NCBI GenBank assembly: GCA_019633425.1
Contig: WSUB01000028.1
Span: forward strand, 186,001-250,000
From: Tulasnella sp. 424
Taxonomy: Eukaryota > Basidiomycota > Agaricomycetes > Cantharellales > Tulasnellaceae
Reading direction: 5' to 3'
Length of the DNA stretch: 64,000 bases
Of this stretch, positions 45,288 to 57,100 are shown piece by piece. A program made the translations under genes and the position numbers. The notes below the pieces were generated by a model that was not told the origin of the DNA, did not search any database, and was given only the letters and a program-made list of their open reading frames with translations. Numbering within the stretch: the first letter of the stretch is position 1; the number at the start of each line of letters is the position of its first letter.

Positions 45288-47912
45288 CTAATTTTCAGCC
45301 TTGTCGCTGCCTTGCTCATCGCCCGACTCGACGCCTTCCGGAATCTCGTACATCCCGCCAGACTGGCCCACAGAACCAATGCTCATCTCGTACATCCGTG
45401 CCAGCCGTTCTTGAATCCGCCTCATCGAAGGCCTCTTATCCGGTTGCTTCTCCCAGCATTCATCCAGCAACGGCCACACCCACTGCTCCGGAACGGGCCT
45501 GCAATTCAAACTTCTGGAGCGGTCCGATGATGCGACGGGCCTATGTCCGCGGCAGAGAGCCACAACAATCGCGGGATCCTTTGAGAGTGTTTTGAAAGGA
45601 ATCAACCCAGCGAGAATCTGCGCAGAAATCCAGTCGAGGTCAGGGCACTTGTCACCGAGGCTGGGCCGCGAAGGCATAAGTGAAAAGCTTACGAAGAACG
45701 CGAGGCACGCAAAACTATACACGTCGCCTTCCAAAGACTTTGGTATACTGCCGTCCAGTAACTCCGGTGCCATCCATCGAACGTTTCCAGCACCCCGTCG
45801 GGATGAGATCAGCGCCGAGACGGTTTCCCCAACCGATCTGCTAAGACCGAAGTCATTGATCACCGCGGAGCCATAATCGTCAATGAGAATATTGTCCTAA
45901 GGTTGGAATGAATAGAGCTCAGAATCCAAAATGGCACCGAACCAGAAGACCTCTTACCGGTTTGATGTCTCCGTGAACGACAGGCGGTTCGAATTCGTGC
46001 AAGTACGCCAGACCGGATGCGATTTCCAACAGCTGGATATGGGTAAAGAAAAAAACAATTTAGTAAGCTCTGCCTCCTCCTCTCGGGATATATAACGCAC
46101 GAGTTTCATCCGATTGGTTTCCGGCTGTTTTCTAAGATATCCGTGGATGTTGCCGTTTGCGTACCATGGCGCAATAAGGGTGACGGAAGGAAAGAGGGTG
46201 AAGCCCATCAAGGGAGCGATGTTCCGGTGATTGAGCTTCATCCAGATAGTAACCTCTTGCTTTAGCCTCTAAGCTCATGTTGGATTAGGACGCTTCGTCA
46301 CAGGTTTCGGACCCTCAGAGGGGATCGGACCTACCTTACGAAGCACCGCACTCCCGTCCCTCTCGAGCTGGTCCAGTTGGTCTACCCCACCAAGGACTTT
46401 CTCAGCCAACTGAGAGAGAATGCGAATCAGCTCTTTACTTGACACCAGTGCCTCGATGAAAGAGAGGTGGCTCACAAGCTTTCGGCAGTTCTCAGGCCCC
46501 ACAGCTTCACACATCCAAACCTCGCTATAGCCACCTCTCGCGGGCCGAGAACCTTGAGCCCTCCTGTACCTGAGTGGCGGACAGCCAGGGAGTGTGATGC
46601 ATTGCATCTTGGGACCGCCGTCCGGCGGCAACGAAGCTATGCTGCTTCTCGAAAACGTTAGACGACGCGAAAGCGCCGAATACGGAGAGCGATCTGCGGC
46701 CGGATCAGACCTAGGCCTACGGCGGCCGCCGATCGAGGGTGTTGGGTCGGTATCCACTCTATCGGGGGTTGGTTGAAAATGCTGCAGGAGTTGCTTAGTA
46801 CCGGAAAGTTCTTTCAAGACGTCTTCCATTGTGGGCCGCCTGGAAGGGTCGGACATCCAACACCAGCGAGCAACATCCCATAAAGTGCGATAGCAACCCC
46901 CTAAGGGAGAGGTCCAAACTTTTATCGGAGGGTGAATGTTGAGGATTCGAAATATTGCATGATGATATCGTCTGCCGTTGAGAATCTATTTGCGGTCAGT
47001 CTAGAGGTCATCTGACGCGTTGAAATGCTCCCTACCTCGGCAATGGTTATCCCAAAGTCCAAAACGTCCTTTTCGAAACCCCAATTCTGCTCCACGGACA
47101 TAGAGAATTCGTATAGAATGGCCTTGCCCTCTGAAACTAGAACGTTCTTGATGCCGACGTCTCCATGGAGGATGCCGGCGGAGTGGAGGGACACCAACGC
47201 TTGACAAAGTTGTAAGACCTACGAGATGGGTTACAGTTTGTAAGCATGGCTGAAGTTGGTAGGGAAACGAAGTCCTTCGAACCAAAGTATGTCTCGAGGC
47301 CTCTGGCGTCTGCCGAATGTAAGCGTCCACAGGTAGTAACCCATCAAGATAACCGGAAACATGATATTCGTGACTATTCTTGCCAAGTTTGAACGTGCCC
47401 AAGAAAGGTAATATGTTCGGGTGTTCTGGCACCTTTGGCCATATCAAGCCTTCCGGGCAAACCGAGCTCCTCTAAGGCGAGGCAAAGAGTAGATGTCGGC
47501 GAGAGGTCATAGTGATGAGGACAAAGGCAAACCTTGCTTCGGGAGCGTTTCAGTAATAGTCTCCCCATGGTTTCGGACGACCCAATGAAAAATTGCGAAA
47601 GGCCAGTGTGAGGGCCCATCGAAACAATATCCTTGTGTTGCACCGCGGATGTCAGGACCACAAAGGTGTAAGCAGAAGTAGAAGGCGCACCTCATTTTGT
47701 AACTGGCCTTCGGACAGTTGGTGACGGCTTTCGTTGGGACGTCCAATCAAACGAATGGTCATAGTGCCTTTAATGAGAGTAGACCAGATATTGGAGAGAA
47801 AGTGTTGCATGCGTTGAAGGTCGTGCGCTGGCATTTGTCGAGCGTGCCACGGTTCATATAGGGCAGCATGCATAGTCACGGGAACATCCCTGAATGTGTG
47901 CAATGGATCCAT
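45288..47912 (-). CDS. Tandem pseudokinase-kinase protein, gene C
   Basis: Appears to be the intact member of the B/C pair. It begins near MDPLHTFRDVPV with a helical segment (47912-47695). Kinase-like domain 1 follows: GRLLLKRSRSK, WPKVPEHPNILPFLGTF, LHSAGILHGDVGIKNVLV, ILYEFSMS, VLDFGITIAE, and WDVARWCWMSDPSRRPTMED. The catalytic-loop Lys is Gly and DFG reads EFS, so domain 1 should be a pseudokinase. After a Ser/Pro-rich linker, domain 2 has ARGGYSEVW, AEKVLGG, IWMKLNHRNIAPLMGF, YLHEFEPPVVHGDIKP, INDFGLSRS, WMAPELLDG, QILAGLIPF and LLDECWEKQPDKRPSMRR, and looks active. Introns fit in phase at several joins, for example after NRMKL and after GDIKP. An upstream exon before MDPLH is possible. 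The layout recalls JAK kinases and plant tandem-kinase immune proteins; that is analogy only. Confidence 0.72.
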
Positions 47913-48892
47913 ATGAGGCGTGCTAGTCGAAAGGGAGGGAATTTGCCACCGTAGCTCTTTCTGTAGACAAACCACCCACTGACCCTTCCCGAATTAGAAG
48001 GGAACATACCTAATACGACAGCATATGGTCATATAATAGCACGATATCCTTGCATTATGCTTCGTGTCGAAATGCAATGGGGGGAGTTTGCTCCTCCTCG
48101 CCGACCCAGTACTACGAGTCACCTTCATAGTCCAACCTGACGTCACGACCACGCCGATGAGCCTTCACATCCCCTCCGCTTCAATATGGTAGGTCGTTTG
48201 TTCTCATGTCTCGAGGGAATATTGCCAACCAATTGCGTGGTTGGAGACTGGCGAACGGGTTGGCTTGGCGTGGCGGCCGGTGGTTGTGGAGGACACGCGA
48301 CTACGAACATCCCAGGCTTCTGACGATCGAGCCGGCGGTGCTTGCAGATTAACAGGATAGCCCAAAGGTTCAGGCGACGCCGATGAACGTGTTCAACGGA
48401 GGACCTGAAACTCCGACAAGGGATTGGGGCGCGTATCTGTTGTAACATCCTGTAACGTTGGGGTTGGGGCTTTCTTCCGAATTGGGGAGGGCCGGCAAAG
48501 TCAGGGAAAAATTGCTATCCATTGCTATTCGATGGTTCCAAAAAGAAAGGTTTCCAAAATACATACATACATGCAATCCGAACAGGGGACAACGTGACGA
48601 TGATACTTCCATAAACAACAAACACTTGGGGCAGAGGGAAAGGGTATGAAACGACAATAACACAATGAGTGCCAAGGTTCGGGGGAATATGAGGTATGGA
48701 TATAGGGCAATAAGGGAGAAGATGGCAGGAAAATAAAACGTGTTTGAATTTTCAGATTGACGGTCGGAGGCGGACGTGACCCGACTTTGGCGTCGGTGTT
48801 CCTGAAGAACCAACGGCGGTCCCGTACGTCGTCTGCCCACTGGCTCTTCGGCTTCGCTGGAAGCCATGGAAATTGCGTCAGCAGCTGTATCG
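47913..48892. other. Intergenic region upstream of kinase gene C
   Basis: Counterpart of 30944-31952. Contains the conserved block (48160-48440) and possible 3' exon sequence of gene S2. On the minus strand 48840-48730 reads KSQWADDVRDRRWFFRNTD, nearly identical in both units, in a frame reachable from gene S2 through a 41-nt intron. Confidence 0.45.
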
Positions 48893-51800
48893 CTACCCCA
48901 GCTCTAAAGGAAACCCATCGCTCACCTTACTCCTCTGACTTCCGCTTCGGTCCACATAACCACCCCCGCTCTCCTTCCTCCCAAACTCCGTATCGCCTTC
49001 ATCCACAACTTGAACTTCAATCGAACACGCTTGGCCTTGGAACGCCCTCCCACTGCTCTTCATCCACTCTTCAGCTTCCTTTCGCTGAGCTCTGCCATTC
49101 CCGTCGTCCGCGAGACCTTGCTTGTACGTCATCTTGGGCGTGCTTGGGTTCGACGATTTAGCGCGGGACTTTCGACTTCCATTGCTGGGAGTAGGAGTGA
49201 CGACTTCGGCTCTTGGGTAGCTCCTTGGAGAGTTCGTCATAGGTTGAGGGGGTAGCGGGCGGGTTGGCGCCTTGGTGGTAGCCCTCTCTTGGTCTTTCGC
49301 TTTCGTCGACTTTTGGCTCCCGGAACGAACAATGTTGGTGGGGTTTGATGCGGCGCGAGTACGGGGGCTAGGGATATCCACGAGGGTCTCACCCTCCAGC
49401 AAAGCCTGTGGGATCGGAATCCGCGCTTTGGTCTTGGTCCTGGTCCGAACAGGACTGGTGGGAGCGCCAAACGTCGAAGACGAGTGGGGCCGAGTCGGGG
49501 TCAACGGGCTAGTAGGATTTGGGATGGACTGGGATCGGTTCCGTCGGGTGATAGTCGCGGATGCACTTGGCAACTGCCCCTCTTCATCTTCATCCACCAC
49601 CTCAGTCATCCTCCCTTCCTCGTCCACCACAATTATCGGCTTCGGCTGAGAACCCGACCTCTTCCTCGCAGCAGCCCCGCGTCGAGACCTCGACGAACCC
49701 GTGGACGAGACCGAATTCTTCCGCACAGGCCTCGGTTTCGGGGTCTTGACTTTCGGTGGGGCCAACGGTGCCGGTGGGAACGACGGGGACGGAACGGGGG
49801 CAGGGACGATATCGGAGTTCAGTGGAGATAGTGGTCGAGGCACCTGTCTTGGTCTCTGTTGAGAGTTCGGGGACCTCCTGTCCTGCTGTCCAGGTTGCTG
49901 AGCTGCCTTCTCCGCCTCCAACTGGTCAAACTCCCTCATCGACAATATATGGCGACTCGAGTAGGGCTTGGAAGGCTTTGGAGCTCCATGTACTTGAGCT
50001 GGAACGGAAACTGGCGCCGGTGGAGGGGGAGACTGAGTTGACTCGGGTCGCGATGGCGGGAGCGGTTTGGACTGCGTGCGCTGTCGAGTCTCCGAAACCG
50101 GTTCTCGAGATCGTTTCTGTGCGCCGGAAAGCCCATTCTCCTTCGAGAAGCTTGCTTTCGAACTGGGGATTGGCACCGGCAGAGCGACGAAACCGGGCCT
50201 CGACGCCAGGCCCTGCCTCGAATTCTTCGGACCGACAGACCGGGGCAAAACCTCTTCTTGATCCGAAACGTCGATCTCCGCCAACAGTCTCTCGTCAACC
50301 TCCTCGTCCGTCTCCTCATCCGCATCAATGTCGATTTCGTCCAACTCCTCCGGCTCGGGCTCTTCGATCGTCTGCGGGACGTGCACGCGACTCCGGCTCT
50401 TCGACCCAAACGCACCGGGCATTTGGACCTGAGTTCCATGGCGGTTGTATGGCGGGGGAGGTTGACCTAGGGTCTGAGAGATTTGAGGCACTTGAGCGCC
50501 GCTGGAAGCTCGACTCCTGGGAGTGGTAGTGGGTATTTGCGTCGTACTGTTGTTACGGCTCGCGCCTGGGATGGTAGGTATGTGAGTGAAACTCGGGTTC
50601 CAGCTCGTGCTTGGTATCGTTGGTATCAATCCTGAACTCTGGTTCCGGTTCATAGGCGGTGGGACAACGTGAGTGGTGCTCTGATTCCGACTTGGGATGG
50701 TCGGGGCTGTCTTGTACGAGCCCAAGCTCCACGTCGAAGGGTTCTCAGACGGAGTCGGGATATTTGGAAGAGGTTTTCCAAAGCCGGATGGAGCTGGAGT
50801 GAGGAATGGGTTCGTTGCGGAAGGAGTCGGGGGACCTTGGTCTTGTTCAGAGAGGTAAGGTTCAATCGCTCCCTCGCCTTCCTCCTCCTCCTCTTCCCAA
50901 GCAGACTCCAACCGTCCTCCCATCCCAGCACCCCGACCCGTATTCGTATTGGTGCCACCATACGAATCTCTATCCCAACCACGTCGAGATCCTCTTGAGT
51001 ACCTCGAGTCTCGGACACTAGGGTCGTACGTGGAGCTCGGAGGAAGAGAAACTCCACCAAGACCACCGGAAGGTAAAGGCGTCAAGAACGGGTTCGACAC
51101 CACTTCTTGTTGAGATCCTCCACCGACACCGCTCCCCAAGTCCGAATGGGACCATCGCGACTTCAAATCCGGCCATCCCTGCTGCTGCGCCTCCGCCTCC
51201 GTATTCGGAACTGGCAACAAAACCAAGACCGATTCTCGCTTCCCATCTGGCCCTTCCTTCACCGGTGACGTCGGGTCCAAATCCCTTGGGTCGGCTTCGA
51301 AGACGTAATACTCCTGCTCCTCGCCTTCATCATCATCGTCGCTCTCCTCCGTGTCCTCGTCATACTGCTCGGTAACTTGGTGCTGCTTGGTCCGCCCATT
51401 CTTGCCAAACGTCGCACTGGGATAGCCTCCATGGTTCTCCTTATCCCTTTCGGCGGCGGCGCTGAAGGTGCTGCTCCTTCCCCGACCAGACGAAACACGG
51501 CTGCTGCGGTGTGAGGAGTGGTGGTTGTCGACGGGTAACATGATCAGCGAGCTGGCTCGTCGTCGGGCGTTGGTACCGTAGCTGGACGCAGTGCTCGAAA
51601 GGAATGATAGAACGCTCTGCCGCCGGCGTGATTCATGATATGGTGACAAGAGCCCTGGGTCTTCTCCGCTGAGCCGGAAACCGTCGAATCGTAGAATGCT
51701 TGAAGTAGGTGAGATCGCGGCATGAAGAGGTGTCTTGACATCCCCGGCCGACGACCCAGTGAGCGGACGGTCGCGAGTTTGTTGATGACCACCGAGACGC

Positions 51801-53407
51801 AAAGTGGATGTCGAGGCATCGTGAAGGGACTGGTGCATCCATGGTGGCGAGACTCTTGATCGGGCCGGAGAATTCTGGTTCCGAATTGGGGAAGGCTGTG
51901 TAAGCACGTGACCATGACAAACAACGAACCGAATTTGACAAAGAGACTAACCATTCCGCCGCCCCTGACCGGCCTGCCCAAGTTCTCAACGGGCATCAAA
52001 ACGGCTTGAACATACACATCCGGCTGGGGGGCATCGTCTTCTTCATCAGACAGGTGACTGGTCAAGCCGTCGGATTCCTCCGGCAAGGTGGATAAGTGCT
52101 TGCGGTGCGGCCACGCGGGTGACATGAGGCGTGATGCGGCCTAAACGTATCGTCATCGATTTCGAGGCAAGAGGCGTAGCGTCAGGTTGGGCGAGGATCA
52201 CAGAAGGCAAAAAATGGGGCGAGGAAGAAATAGGGGTGAGTTAGAAAGCAAAAACACGAGGCTGGGCTTGGAGCGCGCGGACGTACATCAGCACCGTCTT
52301 CGTCCTCCTTTGCAAATAGTCTCCCGGATTTTTCCGCGTCCTCCTCGTCGAGTGCGAGTCCTAGATCCCGTATACATACGATCCTTTGACTTGAGAATTC
52401 ATGTTTGGTTGGGGGCGGGAGATTGGCGAAGGGAGTTGGAGTCGCGGGTGTGGCTGCACTGTGATAGGTTGGTGGGGGTGGGGGGTTGAACGAACTCGGT
52501 ACCACAACGTCCTATGGGGGTGTGGAGGGAGGCGCGTGTTAGTAGTGAGAAAGGAAGGCAGTTCCGGTCATGAGTGAGGAGCGGTTGGAAGGCGCCGAGA
52601 CATGATGGGGCCGTGTGCGGCGACAAGGCGGTCGAACAGTGATGAAAGGGTAAGCCCGGCGGATGTTGGGAGAATGGTTGAGACAGGTCGTCTGAAGACG
52701 TTGAGACCGTTGCCAGTAGTGACATGGGTATAGCAAAGAGGGGCGGAGTCGGCCGAACAAGCGAGCGAGCAAGCCCCAACAATGCCACGGCCACGTCGAG
52801 CAGCCTCCCACAGCAGGTTGGCTCACGATCCATGGACTGCGGATGACGACCAGACAGCATTCGATAGCCCTACGTACCCTCAATAAGATGACCTTGTTCT
52901 TAAGCTTCTTGCTAATACCCTTTATCTTGAGAGTCGACGCCGAAGCTGAAGCGAGCAGTCTGTCCTTCCATGTCATGCGAGGTTGGGGTTGGAGTGGTAT
53001 AGGGAGTTGGGAGCGAGGATTGACTTCGACCGGACTCGTCAAGTTCCTGAAATAAATGTAAACGAACGAACGAGGCGAGAGGTCGGCCGTACACAGGACG
53101 ATAAGCAAGCGCTGTTCAACCCTGGCCGAACAAAGGGATCTCAATAAAAAAAAGGCACCCACTCATTAAGGGCTTGAGCAACGTCAGGCGGTAGAAAGTC
53201 GAACCCGTCTTCTTGGAGAGCGCCGATATGCGAGAGATGTTTTCGTCTGACGAGAGAGAGACGGGATGCGGAACTGCCTGCGTGGAGTTCGTCAACACCT
53301 TGAAATTTGAACCCTACGCGCGAGTTGACCACGGAGATTTTGCTTCGCGGATACGGAAGATTCGGTGAAGGTGTCCGGCTGGATGGCGTGTCGGAGAAGA
53401 CAGACAT
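48893..53407 (-). CDS. Long Ser/Pro-rich protein of unknown function (gene S2, complete copy)
   Basis: Start proposed at 53407 (MSVFSDTPSSRTPSPNLPYP). Supported exons: 53407-53159, a second beginning at 53046 (ELDESGRSQSSLPTPYTTPT), 52511-52287, 52140-51952 and 51895-48893. Between 52.92 and 52.51 kb one or more exons (including NLLWEAARRGRGIVGACS and TTGNGLNVFRRPVST) are clear, but their junctions are not resolved. The product exceeds 1200 residues. It is mostly low-complexity Ser/Pro/Arg sequence with an acidic patch (DEDTEESDDDDEGEE), a conserved phrase YYVFEADPRDLDPTSPVKEG, and basic phosphosite-like repeats. No enzyme motif is visible; a scaffold or nuclear regulatory role would be a guess. 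The 3' end may include another exon: a 41-nt intron after SGSQRSK would lead into the frame holding QWADDVRDRRWFFRNTD. This copy lacks the insertion found in S1. Confidence 0.65.
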
Positions 53408-54141
53408 GGTGGGAGGTGAGGGAGATATAGACAGGAGAGGGTTGGTGGGAGCGGAGTTTGAGAGTAAAAGCTGCGTCAATTTTGATGGCTGTGAGGGTAC
53501 TGCATTGAGTGGTTGAAGAAGTGCCTGCTTGGTGTTCTGTGCCGTCGGCGCCTTTGGCTTGGGATTTCCGTGGTGGAAGGTGGGACGAAAAAAGCGCAGG
53601 AGGTGTTGGTTGATGGTTGTGGGTTGAGGTGTCGTGGGTTCTCGGCAAACTCCACTGCGGCGATGACCCCAGTCACCAGGAGGTCTCACTGGCTTTTCCC
53701 GGTCACTGCCACTCCCTTCACCACTTCCACCCGCAGACCAACCGACCAGTGGTTATAGAACCTATATGCCATGGCCTTCGGACGTGGATGGAATTAAAGC
53801 ATAAATAGAACAAACTAGTAGAGTTTCTTCTGATATTCGCGGAATCCACTCGATGGATCAGCCAGTCACGAAAGTATCGAACCTTTCTCCCGAGTGATTC
53901 ACTTCCTGGCAGAGCAAAACTTCCGAGAGTTCTTATTACCTCTGATTCTGCAGAACGAAGCCTTCGTGCATGCCCCTCCATCCGGAAGTGAGGCAAGTTG
54001 CGGGCACGTGCCCGGGCTGTGCAGGAGTGAGATCGCCGCTCTGCCTTTCCGACTCAGTTCTCCCTATCCCAACCTCGAGATCTCTCTCCTACGACTCATT
54101 GACCTCTCTGCCGAAATACAAAGAAGAAAAACCCCCCAAAG
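53408..54141. promoter_or_regulatory. Divergent promoter region between gene S2 and the NLR gene
   Basis: About 730 bp between the proposed start codons of S2 (-) and the NLR gene (+). CT-rich sequence just before the NLR start (54055-54125) is typical of fungal promoters. No defined operator recognised. Confidence 0.4.
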
Positions 54142-57100
54142 ATGAACAGTAAACCCAGCGTTGGACAACCGCCTACCCAGCTTGATCAGACTGTGACCTT
54201 CTCCCCGCCGCGTCTCCGGCAAATCACCCGAAGTCGAATCTCGAACCTCAGCTTTCACCAACGACTCGAAGACGCCAAGAACGTTGCAATATCTATTCTT
54301 AGGGTTAACCTCTTCGTTCTATATCACGTCCATTCTCTAAGCGCTCACTCTTCCCGTCGGTAGGAAACAAATTGGCCACGTCGGTCTTACACCGCCGCGC
54401 AAGAATTGCTAGAGGCCATCGAACAATCTCCAAATGTAAAAGGCCTATCTGAGAATCATAGTATCGAGCCCGAAGATTTACAAGATGCTGTAGACCAATT
54501 TGCGACGTGCGAACGATTTTGACGGTCATACAAACGTCGGGTTTCACAGACTGACCATTCGACTTTCCTCCCAGAGCTCTTCGAGAATTAAAGACAAAAT
54601 TAGACCATTTAGCGGATAACTATGGGATACGAAAGCGGAGTATTCGCGAGCGGATCAAATACTTCCTCGCTATGCTACGGGGAGTTCGATGCACTCGAAT
54701 GCTGCAAATCTATAAGGACGACGTGAGCAAAGCTTCGAAGAGTGTCACTGTCACTGTAGTGAGTCTGTGTCCAGAGAGCCCCAATGCTCCCTCCTGGCCT
54801 TTCGGCTACCAGGGTTCGGCCGATGTTCAGGGTTACGCAGTTTTTGACGATGATCCGAGTGCTCCACCGATTGTGTGCGTTATTGGTAACAATATTCCCG
54901 GGACGCTTACGGGAGAAGCCCGCGATGCCACCTCGACCCCGGCTGAACGGCCAGCGGATTCCCAAGGTCCTGCCGGACCCAACATTCAATTGCCTGTTCT
55001 ACCAGAAGGTCAACCATCGGGCTCACCTTACACCCAGGATGCCACCCCGACTTCAGCTGAACGGGCCGTTGATTCGCAAGGCCCTGCCGTCGCCGACAGC
55101 CCAACGCCTGCTTCACCAAAAGGTCAACCATCGGACTCACCTAACAGCCAAGCGCAGAATGCAGGCCGCCGCGAAGGTCTCGATGTTATTAAAAAGGTAT
55201 TTTCGGCTGTAGAAATAACTTCCGGCGTTATCCCCGCATTGGGAGAATACATCGTGGCTAGCGCGAAAGTGGGATTGACCTGCGTTGAGATCGCCCAGGT
55301 ATGGGATAACGGCCCGTCTTTTACCCACCAGATCCGTAGCTAATGTCAATTCGTCAGGTTATGTACGACAACAATGGCGCTGCTGAGGAACTGATGTCCC
55401 GTACGACCGAACTCTCCAAGCTTCTCCAGCCTTTTGACCAGCGATTGTATGAGCCCGAGAAGGAAGCGATGATCAGACTTGTTCGGAATTTACAATGGTC
55501 CGTAGACTGGGCCTCATCTCAACAATGATCCTAACAATTTGCTCGAAGGCAATTGCAATTGGTGCGGAGCGAGATTGAGAAGCTCCGGTCGGATAGTAAT
55601 TTCGTCCAGTTCGTCTCCTTTGGAGAGCGAGCTGACAATTTGAAGGAGTGGGAGCAAAGAATTCGTGCAACAATGGACGATATTCAGGTCAGCTACTATT
55701 GCATGCCTCTTTCCTTGCACCTCACCAACGTCCGCCGCCACCAGCTCGTGATTAATTTCAAGACTGCGGATCACGGGATTGATATTTGTCAGTTCAACCA
55801 GTCGTATCCATGCGAACCTTCCTGACCACATTTCTCAATCGCAGATCTATCCACAGTTCGGAAGGAGCGAGAGGAGCTTGACCGATTGGGCAAGATATTT
55901 ACAAGTGTCGAGGCATTTTCAGGAGTGATCCCTATCATTGGGAGCTATGTTGGAGCAGCCGCCAAAGTCGGGTTAACATGCGTCGAAATGGTCCAGGTGC
56001 GGTACCGCTTCAACGACTCGAGACTACCACCTCTCTGACACGGAAAACTCTGCTAGGGTATGAATAGCAATGACGAGGCGGCAGAGCTCTTGCGGGCATG
56101 TACATCTCGGCTGGCCAATATTCTCGAGCAATTTAAGCACCAAGCTTTCGAACCGGATCAAAACAAAACGACTCAAATTATCAGCAATCTACAGAGGCAA
56201 GTTTGTCCCTCCGCGCTTATAGATTGTAAGGAAGTTCTGATCGTATGCGTCCAGCGAACTTCGTAGTGTACACGGCGATGTACAGCAATTGCAATTACAG
56301 GGGACATATCGGGGGCTGGTCTCGTCCAGCGAGAATGCTGGGCAATTGCAGGAGTGGGAGGCGCAAATTCAACGCGCTTTGAATGAGATGCAGGTATGTG
56401 GCTCATCGGGGATTGTGAACCTGTTTACCGATGTCGGCTGTATTCAGTTACTCCTCAACCTCAACACTGAAGACCGCATTATTGAGCTTTGTCGGTGTTC
56501 TTTTAAGAGGACGAGGTCTGTTTACTGACACCTTGAATTTCAGACATCGCCGAGGTGCAAAAAGAGTGGCGAGAATCGCTCGCGTGTTTGGGAGTTGGCA
56601 ATTATGGGGTTCGGGATGACGAGATTGAGAACGCCACTTGTCATCCTGGGACCCGAGTGGACATTCTAGCTCGAATTGACGATTGGGTCAGCGGGGGGAA
56701 GGACTCGGCTCCTCTTCTCTGGTTGAAAGGCATGGCCGGACGAGGTAAGTCCGCAATTGCGTCGACGGTCGCATATCGATGGAGAGAGCGAAATGCTTCC
56801 TGCGCGCTCTTCCACTTCCGCCGAGACCAAACCGTATTATCGACGCACCTCATCTGCGAGCTTGCAAGGCAGCTCCTTTGCAATGGCACGGCCGAAGTCA
56901 AAGAAGCAGTACTTCAGGCCGTACGGAACGACCGTGATGTAGCAACAAAGAGCATGGCGGATCAATTCAGACTCCTTCTGGTTGAGTCACTCCAGAAGGT
57001 CCAGCCAGATTCCTCGCCGGTCATTCTGGTCATTGATGCATTAGATGAATGCGAGGATTGGGAATATGCCGCGAGATTCATCGAGGCCATTGCGCATTAC

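Larger units (their letters stand above)
37663..52438. repeat. Large tandem duplication, right unit
   Basis: Same order as 18368-37662: kinase A fragment, kinase-TPR, tandem-kinase gene, gene S. It lacks the 19117-22530 sequence and the 2.2-kb insertion. To the right of about 52438 the sequence continues into the unduplicated 5' part of gene S2. Confidence 0.85.
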
